Assembly: GCA_902362595.1 (NCBI GenBank)
Contig: CABIXF010000015.1
Span: 21,597-85,596, forward strand
Length of the DNA: 64,000 bases
From: Bacteroidaceae bacterium
Lineage (GTDB): Bacteria > Bacteroidota > Bacteroidia > Bacteroidales > Bacteroidaceae
Reading direction: 5' to 3'
Part shown: piece by piece, positions 9,459-18,480 of the stretch
How the letters are laid out: each line of letters opens with the position of its first letter
Numbering within the stretch: the stretch's first letter is position 1
Notes under the pieces: model-generated
The model's database searches: none
What the model was told of the DNA's origin: nothing
Seen by the model: the letters and a program-made list of their open reading frames with translations, nothing else
Position numbers and translations under genes: made by a program

Positions 9459-10982
9459 ATGTTAACACACGAAGACAAAGAATTGTTGGCCAAGAAAGGC
9501 ATTTCAGAAGAGAAAATTGCCGAACAGTTGGCTTGTTTTGAGAAAGGTTTTCCGTTCCTGAAATTGTCGGCAGCGGCTTCTGTAGAAAACGGAGGTATCA
9601 TGAAAGCTGAAGCAAAAGATTTCGAACGGTATCTTGCGGCATGGAATGCTTACAAGGATGGGGAGAAGAAAATTGTCAAGTTTGTACCGGCTTCCGGTGC
9701 AGCCAGCCGTATGTTTAAGAATATGTTTGAGTTCTTAGGGGCGGACTATGACAAACCGACGACGGATTTCGAGAAGAAGTTCTTCGACCATATCCATGAC
9801 TTTGCATTCTATAACGACCTGAATGCGGCTTGCATGGACAATACGGGCAAGAACATCGATGCTTTGTTGTCGGAACAGAACTACAAAGCCATTGTATCCA
9901 ATCTGCTGGAAGCTGCAGGATTGAACTACGGTGCCCTGCCGAAGGGACTGCTTAAGTTCCACCGTTATGCCGACGGCGTACGTACACCGCTGGAAGAACA
10001 TCTGGTAGAAGGTGCGTTGTATGCAGCCGGAAAGACAGGTAAAGTGAACATACATTTCACAGTGTCTACCGAACACCGGGCTTTGTTTGAAAAACTGGTG
10101 GCTGCCAAGGTGGGTGAATACGAAGCCAAATACGGCGCGAAATACCATATCAGTTTTTCCGAACAGAAACCGAGTACAGATACGGTGGCAGCCGATATGG
10201 AAAACAAACCTTTCCGCGACAAAGACGGCAAGCTGTTGTTCCGTCCGGGTGGTCACGGGGCTTTGATCGAGAACCTGAACGATCTGGATGCCGATATCGT
10301 ATTCATCAAGAACATCGACAACGTGGTGCCCGACCGTTTGAAGGCAGATACCGTGATTTACAAGAAATTGCTGGCCGGTGTACTTGTCACTTTGCAGAAG
10401 CAGGCTTTCGAATACCTGGAACTGCTGGACAGCGGCCACTACAGTCACGAACAGCTGGAAACGATTATCCGTTTCGTACAGCAGCAGTTGCGTTGCCGCA
10501 GGACAGACCTGAAAGAACTGGAGGATGCTGACTTGGTTATCTATCTGCGCAAGAAACTGAACCGTCCGATGCGTGTGTGTGGTATGGTGAAGAATGTGGG
10601 CGAACCGGGCGGTGGTCCGTTCCTGGCTTATAATCCGGATGGAACCATCTCTCTCCAGATTCTGGAAAGCTCACAGATTGATATGAACGACCCGGAAAAG
10701 AAAGCGATGTTCGAAAAAGGTACGCACTTCAATCCGGTGGATTTGGTATGTGCCATCCGCGATTACAAAGGCCGCAAGTTCAACTTGCTGGAACATGTGG
10801 ACAAGGCTACCGGTTTCATCTCTTACAAGTCGAAGAACGGAAAGGACTTGAAAGCCCTCGAATTGCCAGGATTGTGGAACGGTTCTATGAGCGACTGGAA
10901 TACCGTGTTCGTAGAAGTACCGTTGAGCACGTTCAATCCGGTAAAGACCGTGAACGATTTGCTGCGTGAACAGCATCAATAA
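9459..10982 (+). CDS. DUF4301 protein, nucleotidyltransferase-like
   Basis: 507 residues, soluble, no signal peptide. It matches DUF4301, a family found mostly in Bacteroidetes. Two motifs resemble sugar-nucleotide pyrophosphorylases: a Gly/Ser loop VPASGAASRM (76-85), like the nucleotide-binding loop of UTP-sugar transferases, and RPGGHGALIENLNDLD followed by KNIDN (about 258-290), like the GHGN...D stretch of UDP-GlcNAc pyrophosphorylases. A nucleotidyltransferase role is inferred from these motifs only; no substrate is suggested. It is divergent from relA and ends at a strong bidirectional terminator. Confidence 0.85.
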   Translation: MLTHEDKELLAKKGISEEKIAEQLACFEKGFPFLKLSAAASVENGGIMKAEAKDFERYLAAWNAYKDGEKKIVKFVPASGAASRMFKNMFEFLGADYDKPTTDFEKKFFDHIHDFAFYNDLNAACMDNTGKNIDALLSEQNYKAIVSNLLEAAGLNYGALPKGLLKFHRYADGVRTPLEEHLVEGALYAAGKTGKVNIHFTVSTEHRALFEKLVAAKVGEYEAKYGAKYHISFSEQKPSTDTVAADMENKPFRDKDGKLLFRPGGHGALIENLNDLDADIVFIKNIDNVVPDRLKADTVIYKKLLAGVLVTLQKQAFEYLELLDSGHYSHEQLETIIRFVQQQLRCRRTDLKELEDADLVIYLRKKLNRPMRVCGMVKNVGEPGGGPFLAYNPDGTISLQILESSQIDMNDPEKKAMFEKGTHFNPVDLVCAIRDYKGRKFNLLEHVDKATGFISYKSKNGKDLKALELPGLWNGSMSDWNTVFVEVPLSTFNPVKTVNDLLREQHQ

Positions 10983-11006
10983 ATTGAGATAGACCGATTG
11001 AATCAT

Positions 11007-11047
11007 AAAAAAGTCCGCTTGTCTGCATCAGACGGGCGGACTTTTTT
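11007..11047. terminator. Bidirectional intrinsic terminator
   Basis: Arms AAAAAAGTCCGC (11007-11018) and the complement (11036-11047), with a second small stem GTCTG/CAGAC inside the loop. It lies between the convergent DUF4301 and AraC genes, and the A- and T-runs would serve both strands. Confidence 0.85.
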
Positions 11048-11095
11048 GTCTTCATGTATACCGATTCTCTATTTTTACTGTGCCTTTTCATTTTG

Positions 11096-11989
11096 TTACG
11101 ACAGCTTTTCCCGGTATTCTTTGGGAGAGATACCCAGGTTTCTTTTCACATATTTGCCGAAGAACGACAGTGTGGCGAAATTCAGTTCGTTGGCAATTTC
11201 CTTGATGCTTTTGTCAGGACATTTCAGCAGATATTCCACATCCTTCATGACATAGCTGGTAATCAGGTCGGAAGCTGTTTCTCCGGAATTTTCCTTGCAG
11301 ATGGCCGACAAGTATTTGGCCGTGACGAACAATCGGCTGGCATAGTAGCTTACGGAGCGTTCTTTGGGGTAGGACGAAACCAGCAGTTCGATGAAGGCGT
11401 TGAACAGGTTGCTGGAGGAATTGAAGCAGGTGGGACGCAACTGGATATATTTTTCCAGGGCATCCTGAAACTCATAAATGAATGCTTGCAGGAGGGAGTT
11501 GATGAGTTCTCTCTGGTGACGGTGGGGCGTTCCTGTCAGTTTGGAGTAGAGCAGGTGGTAGTATTGACAAAAAAGCTGGCTTTCCTCTTCGTTGAGCGGA
11601 ATGATGGGGTGCTGGTCCAGATACAGCCTCGAACACCAGTTGCTTGTGGATGCCGACAAGATGAAGACACGTTTGGCATATTCTGGTGAAAGGCAAAATC
11701 CACAGCACTCAAAATCATCACCTATTGTGCCGTGCTTGAGCAGAGTCTGCGGATGGCAAATCATCAGGTCATTCGGACCGATGTCGTAAGAGTTGTTGTT
11801 GAGAGATAAAGATGCTTTTCCTTTCAGGCATAAAATAACTAGGAAGAAGTCTGCCTTTATAGTGTTTTGTTCTATGGCGTCAATCTTATTAACCTGATTA
11901 TGTATGATAACTTGTTCATCCTTGTAAGTTGCCACCTTTTCTATAATCTCGGTACTTGACATCCTGATAAGTTCTATTTCCTTCTCCAT
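11096..11989 (-). CDS. AraC family transcriptional regulator
   Basis: The reading frame stays open upstream to 12142, but that part overlaps the divergent promoter region and has no domain. I place the start at 11989 (MEKEIELIRM, about 297 residues); 11962 is an alternative. The N-terminal half is a cupin-like sensor (FFLVILCLKGKASLSLN, then YDIGPNDLMICHP). The C-terminal 100 residues hold the two AraC helix-turn-helix motifs (VTAKYLSAICKENSG and IKEIANELNFATLSFFGKYVKRNLGISPKEYR). It is divergent from the RND efflux operon and probably its regulator. The effector is unknown. Confidence 0.88.
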   Translation of the reverse strand: MEKEIELIRMSSTEIIEKVATYKDEQVIIHNQVNKIDAIEQNTIKADFFLVILCLKGKASLSLNNNSYDIGPNDLMICHPQTLLKHGTIGDDFECCGFCLSPEYAKRVFILSASTSNWCSRLYLDQHPIIPLNEEESQLFCQYYHLLYSKLTGTPHRHQRELINSLLQAFIYEFQDALEKYIQLRPTCFNSSSNLFNAFIELLVSSYPKERSVSYYASRLFVTAKYLSAICKENSGETASDLITSYVMKDVEYLLKCPDKSIKEIANELNFATLSFFGKYVKRNLGISPKEYREKLS

Positions 11990-12187
11990 AAATCTAATAA
12001 ATCTAGTTCGATTACAAATGAACTGAATGTTTTTTAATAATCGGTGTTCTATTTTTCTTGATGAGTGTTCTATAAGTGAAATTGATGCAACGAATGGAAA
12101 AATAGGACACTTCCAAGGTGTTCTATATATCCTGTGTTTCATGTAATGGTCTTTTCTTTGCGCTCACAAATCGTAGACATACTAAAC

Positions 12188-13225
12188 ATGATAAGATTTA
12201 TGAAAGAATTTCATTGGATGGCCATTGGTTTATTTTTGGTCATGATGTCAGGATGCGGAAGCAGAGAGCAAGCTTCGCAGCAGGTAGACCCTGTAAAGGT
12301 AAAGGTCATGACCGTAGTGTCATCAGTACGGAACGAGACCGTCCGTTTTTCGGGCACGGTGCAAGAAGAAAACGGAAGTGCGTTGAGCTTTCCGCTGATG
12401 GGAAGAGTGAAGTCGGTACAGGTGGATTTGGGAAGCCGGGTGCGGCAGGGGCAGTTGCTGGCTACACTGGACGAAGCGTCCGTAGAAAGCACGTATCAGG
12501 CGGCAAAGGCGGCTTTGAAGCAGGCGGAAGATGCCTACCGGCGAATGAAGGAACTGCATGAAAAAGGGAGTCTGGCCGACATGAAGTGGGTGGAGGTGCA
12601 GAGCAAACTCCAGCAGGCCCAGTCCATGGAGGCAGTGGCCCGGAAGAACCTGACAGACTGCCGGCTGGTGGCTCCGTTTGCCGGGGTGATTGCCGAAAAG
12701 AACCTGGAAGTGGGGCAGAATGTGGTGCCTGGGGTACAGGTCATGAAACTGGTGTCCGACGACCGTCTGAAAGTACGGATTGCCGTACCGGAAACGGAAA
12801 TCATGCACGTGACGAAAGGTCAGAAAGCAGTGATTGAGGCTCCGGTGCTGAACGGCAGACAGGCAGAAGGGGTGGTGATGGAGAAAGGTATCCAGGCCAA
12901 TCCGCTGTCACGGTCGTACGAGGTGAACATCGGCATTCAGACGCCGCATACGGGCTTGCTTCCCGGTATGGTGACGGAGGTATGGCTGCAGGATGCCGAC
13001 AAGAGTCAGACCTGCGTACTTCCTGCCAGCGTGATTCAGCTGGATGAAAGCAACCGCTATTTCGTGTGGGTGAAGGGAGCAGACGGCAAAGCCTCCAAGC
13101 GCGTGGTGACGTGTGGCAAGTTCACGGCAAGCGGAGTAACGGTGGTGGCCGGATTGAGTGAAGGAGAGGAAGTGATTGTGGAAGGCCAGCAGAAGGTGTG
13201 CGAAGGCACGCCGTTGGCCATATAA
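12188..13225 (+). CDS. RND efflux membrane fusion lipoprotein
   Basis: The frame opens at 12134, but the signal peptide (MIRFMKEFHWMAIGLFLVMMSGC) points to a start at 12188 or 12200. From 12188 the lipobox MSGC gives Cys23. The barrel-sandwich (FPLMGRVKSVQVDLGSRVRQGQLLATLD), coiled-coil hairpin, second lipoyl half (LVAPFAGVIAEKNLEVGQNV) and beta-barrel of HlyD/AcrA adaptors follow. It would connect the inner-membrane RND pump to TolC in the periplasm. It is first in a three-gene operon and lies 15 bases before the RND gene. Confidence 0.92.
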   Translation: MIRFMKEFHWMAIGLFLVMMSGCGSREQASQQVDPVKVKVMTVVSSVRNETVRFSGTVQEENGSALSFPLMGRVKSVQVDLGSRVRQGQLLATLDEASVESTYQAAKAALKQAEDAYRRMKELHEKGSLADMKWVEVQSKLQQAQSMEAVARKNLTDCRLVAPFAGVIAEKNLEVGQNVVPGVQVMKLVSDDRLKVRIAVPETEIMHVTKGQKAVIEAPVLNGRQAEGVVMEKGIQANPLSRSYEVNIGIQTPHTGLLPGMVTEVWLQDADKSQTCVLPASVIQLDESNRYFVWVKGADGKASKRVVTCGKFTASGVTVVAGLSEGEEVIVEGQQKVCEGTPLAI

Positions 13226-13240
13226 AAATAGGTAAAGCAC

Positions 13241-16200
13241 ATGGAAAAGAAACGGAACATAGTAGAGTGGGCCATGCATTATCGCCAGATTGTGATACTG
13301 GTGACATGCTGCCTGGTGGCATTCGGCATATACAGTCTGCCGCAAATGCAGAAAAATGAGTTCCCGGATTTTACCATACGTCAGGGAATGGTGATTGCCG
13401 TGGCTCCCGGGAACACGGTCAATGAGATGGTGGAACAGGTGACGAAGCCATTGGAAAACTATATCTTTACCTACAAGGAGGTGAAGAAGGAAAAGACTTT
13501 TTCGACCACCCGCGACGGAATCGTGTTTGTGCAGGTGGAACTGAATGATGACTTGAACAACAAAGATGAGTTCTGGAGCAAGTTCAAGCACGGAGTGGCC
13601 GCGTTCAAGTCGCAGCTGCCTCCGAATGTGCTGGCCGTGCAGGTGATGGATGATTTCGGCGATACTTCGGCACTGCTGATTACCATGGAGAGCAAGGACA
13701 AGACCTATCGGGAATTGTCGGACTACATGGATGAACTGGAAAACCGGTTGCGCCGTATTCCCAGTGTGGGACGTCTGACCGTCAGCGGAGAAAGACAGGA
13801 ACAGATTTCCATTTACCTGGATCCGGAGCGTCTGTCGCATTACGGACTGAACGAGCAGCTCATCGCCGGACAGTTGTTTGCCAAGGGGTTTGTGACCACC
13901 GGCGGACGCATACAGACTCCTCAGTATGTCTTGCCGGTACACGTGGAAAAGACGTTCAACACGCTCTATGACGTGCAGCAGCAGATTGTGTACAGTGATC
14001 CCTCGGGCAATGTGGTACGCCTGCAGGATGTGGCCCGTGTGGTGAAGGAATACCCTCATGCCGACAGTTACATCAAGAACAACGGCACGAAATGCATTTT
14101 GCTGAGTGTGGAGATGAAAAAAGGCAAGAACATCGTGCAGATGGGGGATGACATCAACCAGGTGCTGGAAGAGTTCAAGAAGGAACTGCCTTCGGAAGTC
14201 AACATGTACCGCATCACGGACCAGGCGCAGGTGGTGGGCGACAGTGTCAATTCGTTCTTGCGTGAGCTGGTTATCGCCATTGTGGCCGTGGTGATTGTGG
14301 TGATGCTGCTGTTGCCGTTACGGGTGGCACTGGTAGCCGCTTCCACCATTCCGATAACCATCTTTATCTCGTTGGGACTCTTTTATGCCTTTGGCATCGA
14401 ACTGAACACCGTGACGCTGGCAGCCCTGATTGTGACCTTGGGAATGATTGTGGACAATTCCATCGTCATAATCGACAGTTATCTGGAGAAAATCGGAGAG
14501 GGGATGTCGCGCTGGCATGCGTCCATTTATAGTGCCACGCATTTCTTTAAATCCATCTTCTCGGCTACGCTGGCCATCAGTATCACGTTCTTCCCCTTCC
14601 TGATTGTGATTCCGGGCATGATACACGACTTCCTGCTGAGCTTCCCTTGGTCCATTTCGCTGATTCTGGGCATTTCCTTGGTGGTGGCCATGTTGTTGGT
14701 ACCGTTCATGCAGTTCTGGTTCATCCGGAAACCGGTGCCTTCGCACAAAAAAGGATTCTCGTTTATGGAGTTTCTGCAGACCTATTACAACAAACTGTTG
14801 GACAAATGTTTTGCGCATCCCTACATCACCCTGATGGGGGGAGTGGCTTCTGTCGTGATAGGTATCTTCCTGATGGGAAAATTGCCGCAGAAACTGATGC
14901 CGGTGGCCGACCGTAACCAGTTTGCCGTAGAGATTTATCTGCCTACGGGAACGGCGGTGGAAAAGACCGCGTGGGCGGCCGATACGATGGAACAGGTGTT
15001 CCGTAAGGACCCGAGAGTGGTTTCCGTCACTTCGTTTGTGGGCTGTTCTTCACCCCGTTTCCATACGGCATACGCCCCTCAGCTGGGAGGAACCAACTAT
15101 GCCCAGCTGATTGTGAACACGAAGGATAACAAGGAAACCGTGGAACTGCTGGATGAATATTCTCCGCGCTACACCGATGCCTTTCCCGACGTGCGGGTAA
15201 GGTTCAAGCAAATCAGTTTCAGCCAGGCAGTTTATCCGATTGAACTCCGTCTGAGCGGCGAGAACTTGGATTCATTGAAGACTGTAGCCGGAAAATACCT
15301 GAGCCTGTTGCGCCGGATGCCCGAGATACGGCTGGCGCAGACTAATTTCAGTGAGCCGCAGACTTCGGCCAAGGTGGTGCTGAAAGAAGATGAGGCTTCG
15401 CGCCTGGGCATCCAGAACGCCCAGCTGGAAACCACGCTGGCCATGCGCTACGGCGACGGACTGAAGGTGGCCAGTGTGTGGGAAGGCGATTATGACATCT
15501 CCGTGACATTGAAGAGCGAGAAAGCCGACTGTGCCGATTTCTCCGATTTGGAAAACGAACTGATTCCGGTGTTGGGAGGTACGCAGGTGCCCTTGCGTCA
15601 GGTAGCGGAAGTGGTACCTTCCGTGAAAGACGGACAGCTGGTCCGCCGGAACGGTATCTATACGATTACGGTGATGGCCGATGTGCGTCGTGACGTGAAC
15701 GTAGCCGCCTTGACGAGTGTAGTGAAAGAGAATGTGGCAGCTATTCCTCTGCCGGATAAAGTAACGCTGGCCTACGGAGGTGACGACGAGCAGGACAATG
15801 AGAATCTTCCTCCCATCATGGGAGCGCTGGCCATTGCTGCTTTCATCATCTTCTTCATTCTGCTGGCCCATTTCCGGCGCATCAGCATTGCCCTGCTGAT
15901 TTTTGCCAGCATGACGCTCTGCCTGTTCGGAACGGCTGTGGGTGTACTGATTCAGGGAGTGGATTTCGGTATGACCTGTACGTTGGGTATTATCAGTCTG
16001 ATGGGTATCATCGTGCGTAACGGTATTATTATGATTGACTATGCCGAGGAATTGCGGGCTACGGAGAAACTCTGTGTGCGCGATGCCATTTATCATTCGG
16101 CCCGTCGCCGTATGCGGCCTATCTTCCTGACTTCGGCTGCGGCTTCCATGGGAGTCATTCCGATGATATTGGGCAAGAGCGGACTTTGGATGCCGATGGG

Positions 16201-16330
16201 TACGGTAATTTGCTACGGTACGCTGATTACCATGCTCTTCCTGCTGACGGTGCTTCCGGTGGCTTATCTGCTGATTTTCAGGGGAAGCTCTGAAAAACGT
16301 GCCCGGCTGGAGGCCTTGGAAAATGCCTGA
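13241..16330 (+). CDS. RND efflux transporter permease
   Basis: 1029 residues with the RND layout: TM1, a large periplasmic loop, TM2-6, TM7, a second loop and TM8-12. The proton-relay helix 4 reads LGMIVDNSIVIID with Asp405; the second acidic position of AcrB (Asp408) is Asn here. Helix 10-12 motifs (MGIIVRNGIIMIDYAEELRA and RRRMRPIFLTSAAASMGVIPM) are present. It pumps hydrophobic or amphiphilic compounds out using the proton gradient, together with the adaptor upstream and TolC downstream. The substrate is unknown. Confidence 0.95.
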   Translation: MEKKRNIVEWAMHYRQIVILVTCCLVAFGIYSLPQMQKNEFPDFTIRQGMVIAVAPGNTVNEMVEQVTKPLENYIFTYKEVKKEKTFSTTRDGIVFVQVELNDDLNNKDEFWSKFKHGVAAFKSQLPPNVLAVQVMDDFGDTSALLITMESKDKTYRELSDYMDELENRLRRIPSVGRLTVSGERQEQISIYLDPERLSHYGLNEQLIAGQLFAKGFVTTGGRIQTPQYVLPVHVEKTFNTLYDVQQQIVYSDPSGNVVRLQDVARVVKEYPHADSYIKNNGTKCILLSVEMKKGKNIVQMGDDINQVLEEFKKELPSEVNMYRITDQAQVVGDSVNSFLRELVIAIVAVVIVVMLLLPLRVALVAASTIPITIFISLGLFYAFGIELNTVTLAALIVTLGMIVDNSIVIIDSYLEKIGEGMSRWHASIYSATHFFKSIFSATLAISITFFPFLIVIPGMIHDFLLSFPWSISLILGISLVVAMLLVPFMQFWFIRKPVPSHKKGFSFMEFLQTYYNKLLDKCFAHPYITLMGGVASVVIGIFLMGKLPQKLMPVADRNQFAVEIYLPTGTAVEKTAWAADTMEQVFRKDPRVVSVTSFVGCSSPRFHTAYAPQLGGTNYAQLIVNTKDNKETVELLDEYSPRYTDAFPDVRVRFKQISFSQAVYPIELRLSGENLDSLKTVAGKYLSLLRRMPEIRLAQTNFSEPQTSAKVVLKEDEASRLGIQNAQLETTLAMRYGDGLKVASVWEGDYDISVTLKSEKADCADFSDLENELIPVLGGTQVPLRQVAEVVPSVKDGQLVRRNGIYTITVMADVRRDVNVAALTSVVKENVAAIPLPDKVTLAYGGDDEQDNENLPPIMGALAIAAFIIFFILLAHFRRISIALLIFASMTLCLFGTAVGVLIQGVDFGMTCTLGIISLMGIIVRNGIIMIDYAEELRATEKLCVRDAIYHSARRRMRPIFLTSAAASMGVIPMILGKSGLWMPMGTVICYGTLITMLFLLTVLPVAYLLIFRGSSEKRARLEALENA

Positions 16331-16366
16331 CAAGGCGATTAGGAATCAAGATAAAGAAGAATCATT

Positions 16367-17656
16367 ATGAAAACGAATCGAAACAGAATCATAGCTTTTC
16401 TATTGATAGGTGGGGCGTGTGTGAATCTGGCCTTCGGGCAGAAAGCGTACACCTTGGATGAATGTATTCAGGCTGCCTTGACAAACAATGTGCGGATGAA
16501 GAATGCCCGTAACGAACTGGAAATGGCCCGACAGGACAAGAAGAAGGCGTTTACCAATTATTTTCCGAGTGTCATGGCGGCGGGTACCGGCTTTATGGCG
16601 GATAAAGGACTGATGCAGATGGATATGGCTCCGGACATGCACATGTCCATGCTCAAGAACGGAATTGCGGGAGGAGTGAGCGCCTCCCTGCCGCTCTTTA
16701 CTGGCGGGCAGATTGTGAACGGAAACCAGTTGGTCAAAGTGGGGGTAGAGGTGAAGCGTTTGCAACGGAACCTCTCTGACAGTGAAGTGACACTGACCAC
16801 GGAGCAGTATTTCTGGCGAGTGGTCACTCTGCAGGAGAAACTCAAGACTTTGGGTAAGGTGGAAACGCAGCTGGATCGTATCTTGCGCGATGTGGAGGCC
16901 TCGGTGGAGGCAGGCGTGGTGACACGCAACGATTTGTTGCAGGTGCAGCTTCGCCGGAACGAGACCAAAAGCAGCCGCCTGCAACTGGAGAACGCTTTGT
17001 CCCTTTCGCGGAACATGCTGGCGCAATATACGGGCCTTGGCTCCGATTTCCTGGCGGTGGCTTTTGCCGTCGACGACCAGCTGCCCTCCTGTCCGGACAG
17101 TCTTTACTGCGACCCGGAGTCGGCCTTGGGACTGACCAGTGAATATGCCCTGTTACAACAGAATGTGAAGGCCAGCCGTCTGCAATACAAGATGGAGTTG
17201 GGCAAGAATCTGCCTACGGTGGCCATTGGCGGAGGGTATGTGTATCATAACTTCTTGCCGGAAGACCAGCGCTTCTGGGTGGGGTTTGCCACGGTGACCG
17301 TGCCTCTGACCGGATGGTGGGGAGGTAGCCATGCCCTCAAGAAGGAGAAGCTCCAGGTGAAGAACACGGAAAACCAGTTGGCCGACCAGGGAGAACTGTT
17401 GGTTATCCGCATGAAAAATGCATGGAACGGGGTGAATGAGGCCTACGAGCAGATAAAAATCGCTCGTCTGTCCATTGATCAGGCCACGGAGAACCTGCGT
17501 TTGAACACCGATTATTACAAGTCAGGTACTTGTACGATGAGTGATTTGCTTGATGCGCAGACCTTGTTTCAGCAAAGCTGTGACAAATACGTGGAAAGCT
17601 ATACAAATTATGAGTTGAAGAAACGGGAATATCTGCAAGTCACGGGGCGCCGTTGA
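16367..17656 (+). CDS. TolC family outer membrane efflux protein
   Basis: 429 residues with a signal peptide (to about residue 24, AFGQ), followed by the TolC repeat starting YTLDECIQAALTNN and long amphipathic helices of the periplasmic tunnel. The second repeat begins near residue 260. It forms the trimeric outer-membrane duct of the pump encoded upstream. It lies 36 bases after the RND gene and ends before an intrinsic terminator. It is slightly shorter than E. coli TolC, as is common for this family in Bacteroidetes. Confidence 0.93.
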   Translation: MKTNRNRIIAFLLIGGACVNLAFGQKAYTLDECIQAALTNNVRMKNARNELEMARQDKKKAFTNYFPSVMAAGTGFMADKGLMQMDMAPDMHMSMLKNGIAGGVSASLPLFTGGQIVNGNQLVKVGVEVKRLQRNLSDSEVTLTTEQYFWRVVTLQEKLKTLGKVETQLDRILRDVEASVEAGVVTRNDLLQVQLRRNETKSSRLQLENALSLSRNMLAQYTGLGSDFLAVAFAVDDQLPSCPDSLYCDPESALGLTSEYALLQQNVKASRLQYKMELGKNLPTVAIGGGYVYHNFLPEDQRFWVGFATVTVPLTGWWGGSHALKKEKLQVKNTENQLADQGELLVIRMKNAWNGVNEAYEQIKIARLSIDQATENLRLNTDYYKSGTCTMSDLLDAQTLFQQSCDKYVESYTNYELKKREYLQVTGRR

Positions 17657-17675
17657 TTGTTTTTTTCTTGGTGCA

Positions 17676-17712
17676 AAAGGCCGTCTGGAAGTACTTCTGG
17701 CGGCCTTTCTTT
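17676..17712 (+). terminator. Efflux operon terminator
   Basis: AAAGGCCG (17676-17683) pairs with CGGCCTTT (17701-17708), with an inner GAAGTACTTC palindrome, followed by TCTTTAT. It lies just after the TolC stop codon. Confidence 0.75.
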
Positions 17713-17731
17713 ATAAAATATTGCATATTAA

Positions 17732-17762
17732 TTGCATATTAATTTAAAATGAGTTACCTTTG
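17732..17762 (+). promoter_or_regulatory. Promoter of LysO leader / candidate small RNA
   Basis: ATTG ending near 17734 is followed after 20 bases by TACCTTTG (17755-17762), a full -7 match. An 11-base direct repeat (ATTGCATATTA, twice in tandem) overlaps the -33 region and could be a regulator site. Predicted transcription starts near 17768, more than 430 bases before the first convincing gene. Confidence 0.6.
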
Positions 17763-17767
17763 CACCG

Positions 17768-17876
17768 TGATTCAGAACCAGTGGGAGCGGATGGGACCGC
17801 TTGTTTGCGAAGAGGTTCGCCACATAAAATAAAAAATCCTTTGGAGAAGAAAGACTGCCTTCGAGGTCTTTTTTAT
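17768..17876 (+). ncRNA. Candidate small RNA or attenuated leader of lysO
   Basis: From the predicted start, about 105 bases contain two hairpins (AGCGG/CCGCT at 17786-17801; GCGAA/TTCGC at 17807-17820) and then a terminator-like stem (AAAGAC/GTCTTT) with T6 ending at 17876. The layout of promoter, folded RNA and terminator fits a small RNA, or a 5' leader that aborts transcription before the lysine exporter genes. I see no match to the lysine riboswitch consensus. A 124-codon frame across it starts inside the promoter and is not credible as a protein. Confidence 0.4.
17848..17876 (+). terminator. Internal terminator in the lysO leader
   Basis: A stem AAAGAC/GTCTTT with CC/GG pairs around a TTCG-containing loop, followed by six T. 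It lies inside the leader, well before lysO, so it would terminate early or act as an attenuator. Confidence 0.45.
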
Positions 17877-17950
17877 GTTTCCCATGAGGGAAACGTACGT
17901 TTTCCATTTGGGAAACATACGGCTCCGGGAGCGGAAACATACGTTTTCGG
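17877..17950. repeat. GGAAAC(A/G)TACG hairpin repeats
   Basis: The motif GGAAAC(G/A)TACG occurs three times (near 17889, 17911 and 17933). The intervening bases form small stems: GTTTCCC/GGGAAAC around ATGA, GTTTTCC/GGGAAAC around ATTT, and GGCTCC/GGAGCG. It is a chain of short hairpins directly after the internal terminator and not coding in any convincing way. Confidence 0.6.
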
Positions 17951-18020
17951 GCTGAAAAACATAGAAGGTGGGCAGACGTTTTTCTTATATCATAGGGAGA
18001 GTTTGGAGAATAATAAAAGT

Positions 18021-18134
18021 ATGAAAGTGTACGGAGCACATAAGATCATTCAGCGGAAAGCGGGTACGGCGATGTACCGCCTGCGCCTGTCACGTGCACA
18101 TTGGTTTAGCGGATTCCTTCACGAAAGTTTGTAA
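18021..18134 (+). CDS. Possible 37-residue small protein
   Basis: A short ORF in the lysO leader with an ATG after an AT-rich spacer. The product (MKVYGAHKIIQRKAGTAMYR...) is basic with no signal or membrane segment. It could be a leader peptide for lysO or a chance ORF. A small hairpin (CAGGAAG/CTTCCTG, 18137-18156) follows directly. I do not recognise it, and codon content alone does not settle it. Confidence 0.2.
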   Translation: MKVYGAHKIIQRKAGTAMYRLRLSRAHWFSGFLHESL

Positions 18135-18201
18135 GACAGGAAGTTGCGTCTTCCTGACGTGTGGTAGAAATTGCTTATGAACTTTTAATTTCGAATTTGT
18201 T

Positions 18202-18480
18202 ATGTGGAGTATTATCTTGACTGTCCTGGCAGGGGTCCTGTTGGGATATGTCCTTCGTACGTGTGATTTTTTGAAGAAAGTGAATCAGACCATTTCAGTC
18301 ACTATTTGTCTGATGCTGTTTGTATTGGGACTTTCCGTAGGCTATAACCCGTTGATTGTGAAGAATCTGGGCTCGTTTGGCGGACAGGCCCTGCTGCTCA
18401 GTGTGGCCGGCATTACGGGAAGCGTGCTACTGGCACGGCTGGTGTATCTGTGGTTTTTCAAGGAAGGAGGTGAGAAATGA
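18202..18480 (+). CDS. LysO-type lysine exporter, N-terminal part
   Basis: 92 residues with three hydrophobic segments (MWSIILTVLAGVLLGYVLR, then TICLMLFVLGLSVGYNPLIV, then ALLLSVAGITGSVLLARLVYLW). It matches the N-terminal third of LysO (YbjE, DUF340), the inner-membrane lysine exporter that is a single 299-residue protein in E. coli. Its stop overlaps the next gene's start (ATGA at 18477-18480), so translation is coupled and the two products probably assemble into one transporter. Confidence 0.8.
   Translation: MWSIILTVLAGVLLGYVLRTCDFLKKVNQTISVTICLMLFVLGLSVGYNPLIVKNLGSFGGQALLLSVAGITGSVLLARLVYLWFFKEGGEK

Noticed and set aside
12134..12187. Upstream start of the membrane fusion protein
   Set aside because: The extra residues precede a complete lipoprotein signal peptide and lie in the divergent promoter region.
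17760..18134. A 124-codon frame in the lysO leader
   Set aside because: Its ATG overlaps the predicted -7 box and the frame crosses a terminator and hairpin repeats. Only the last 37 codons were kept, with low confidence.
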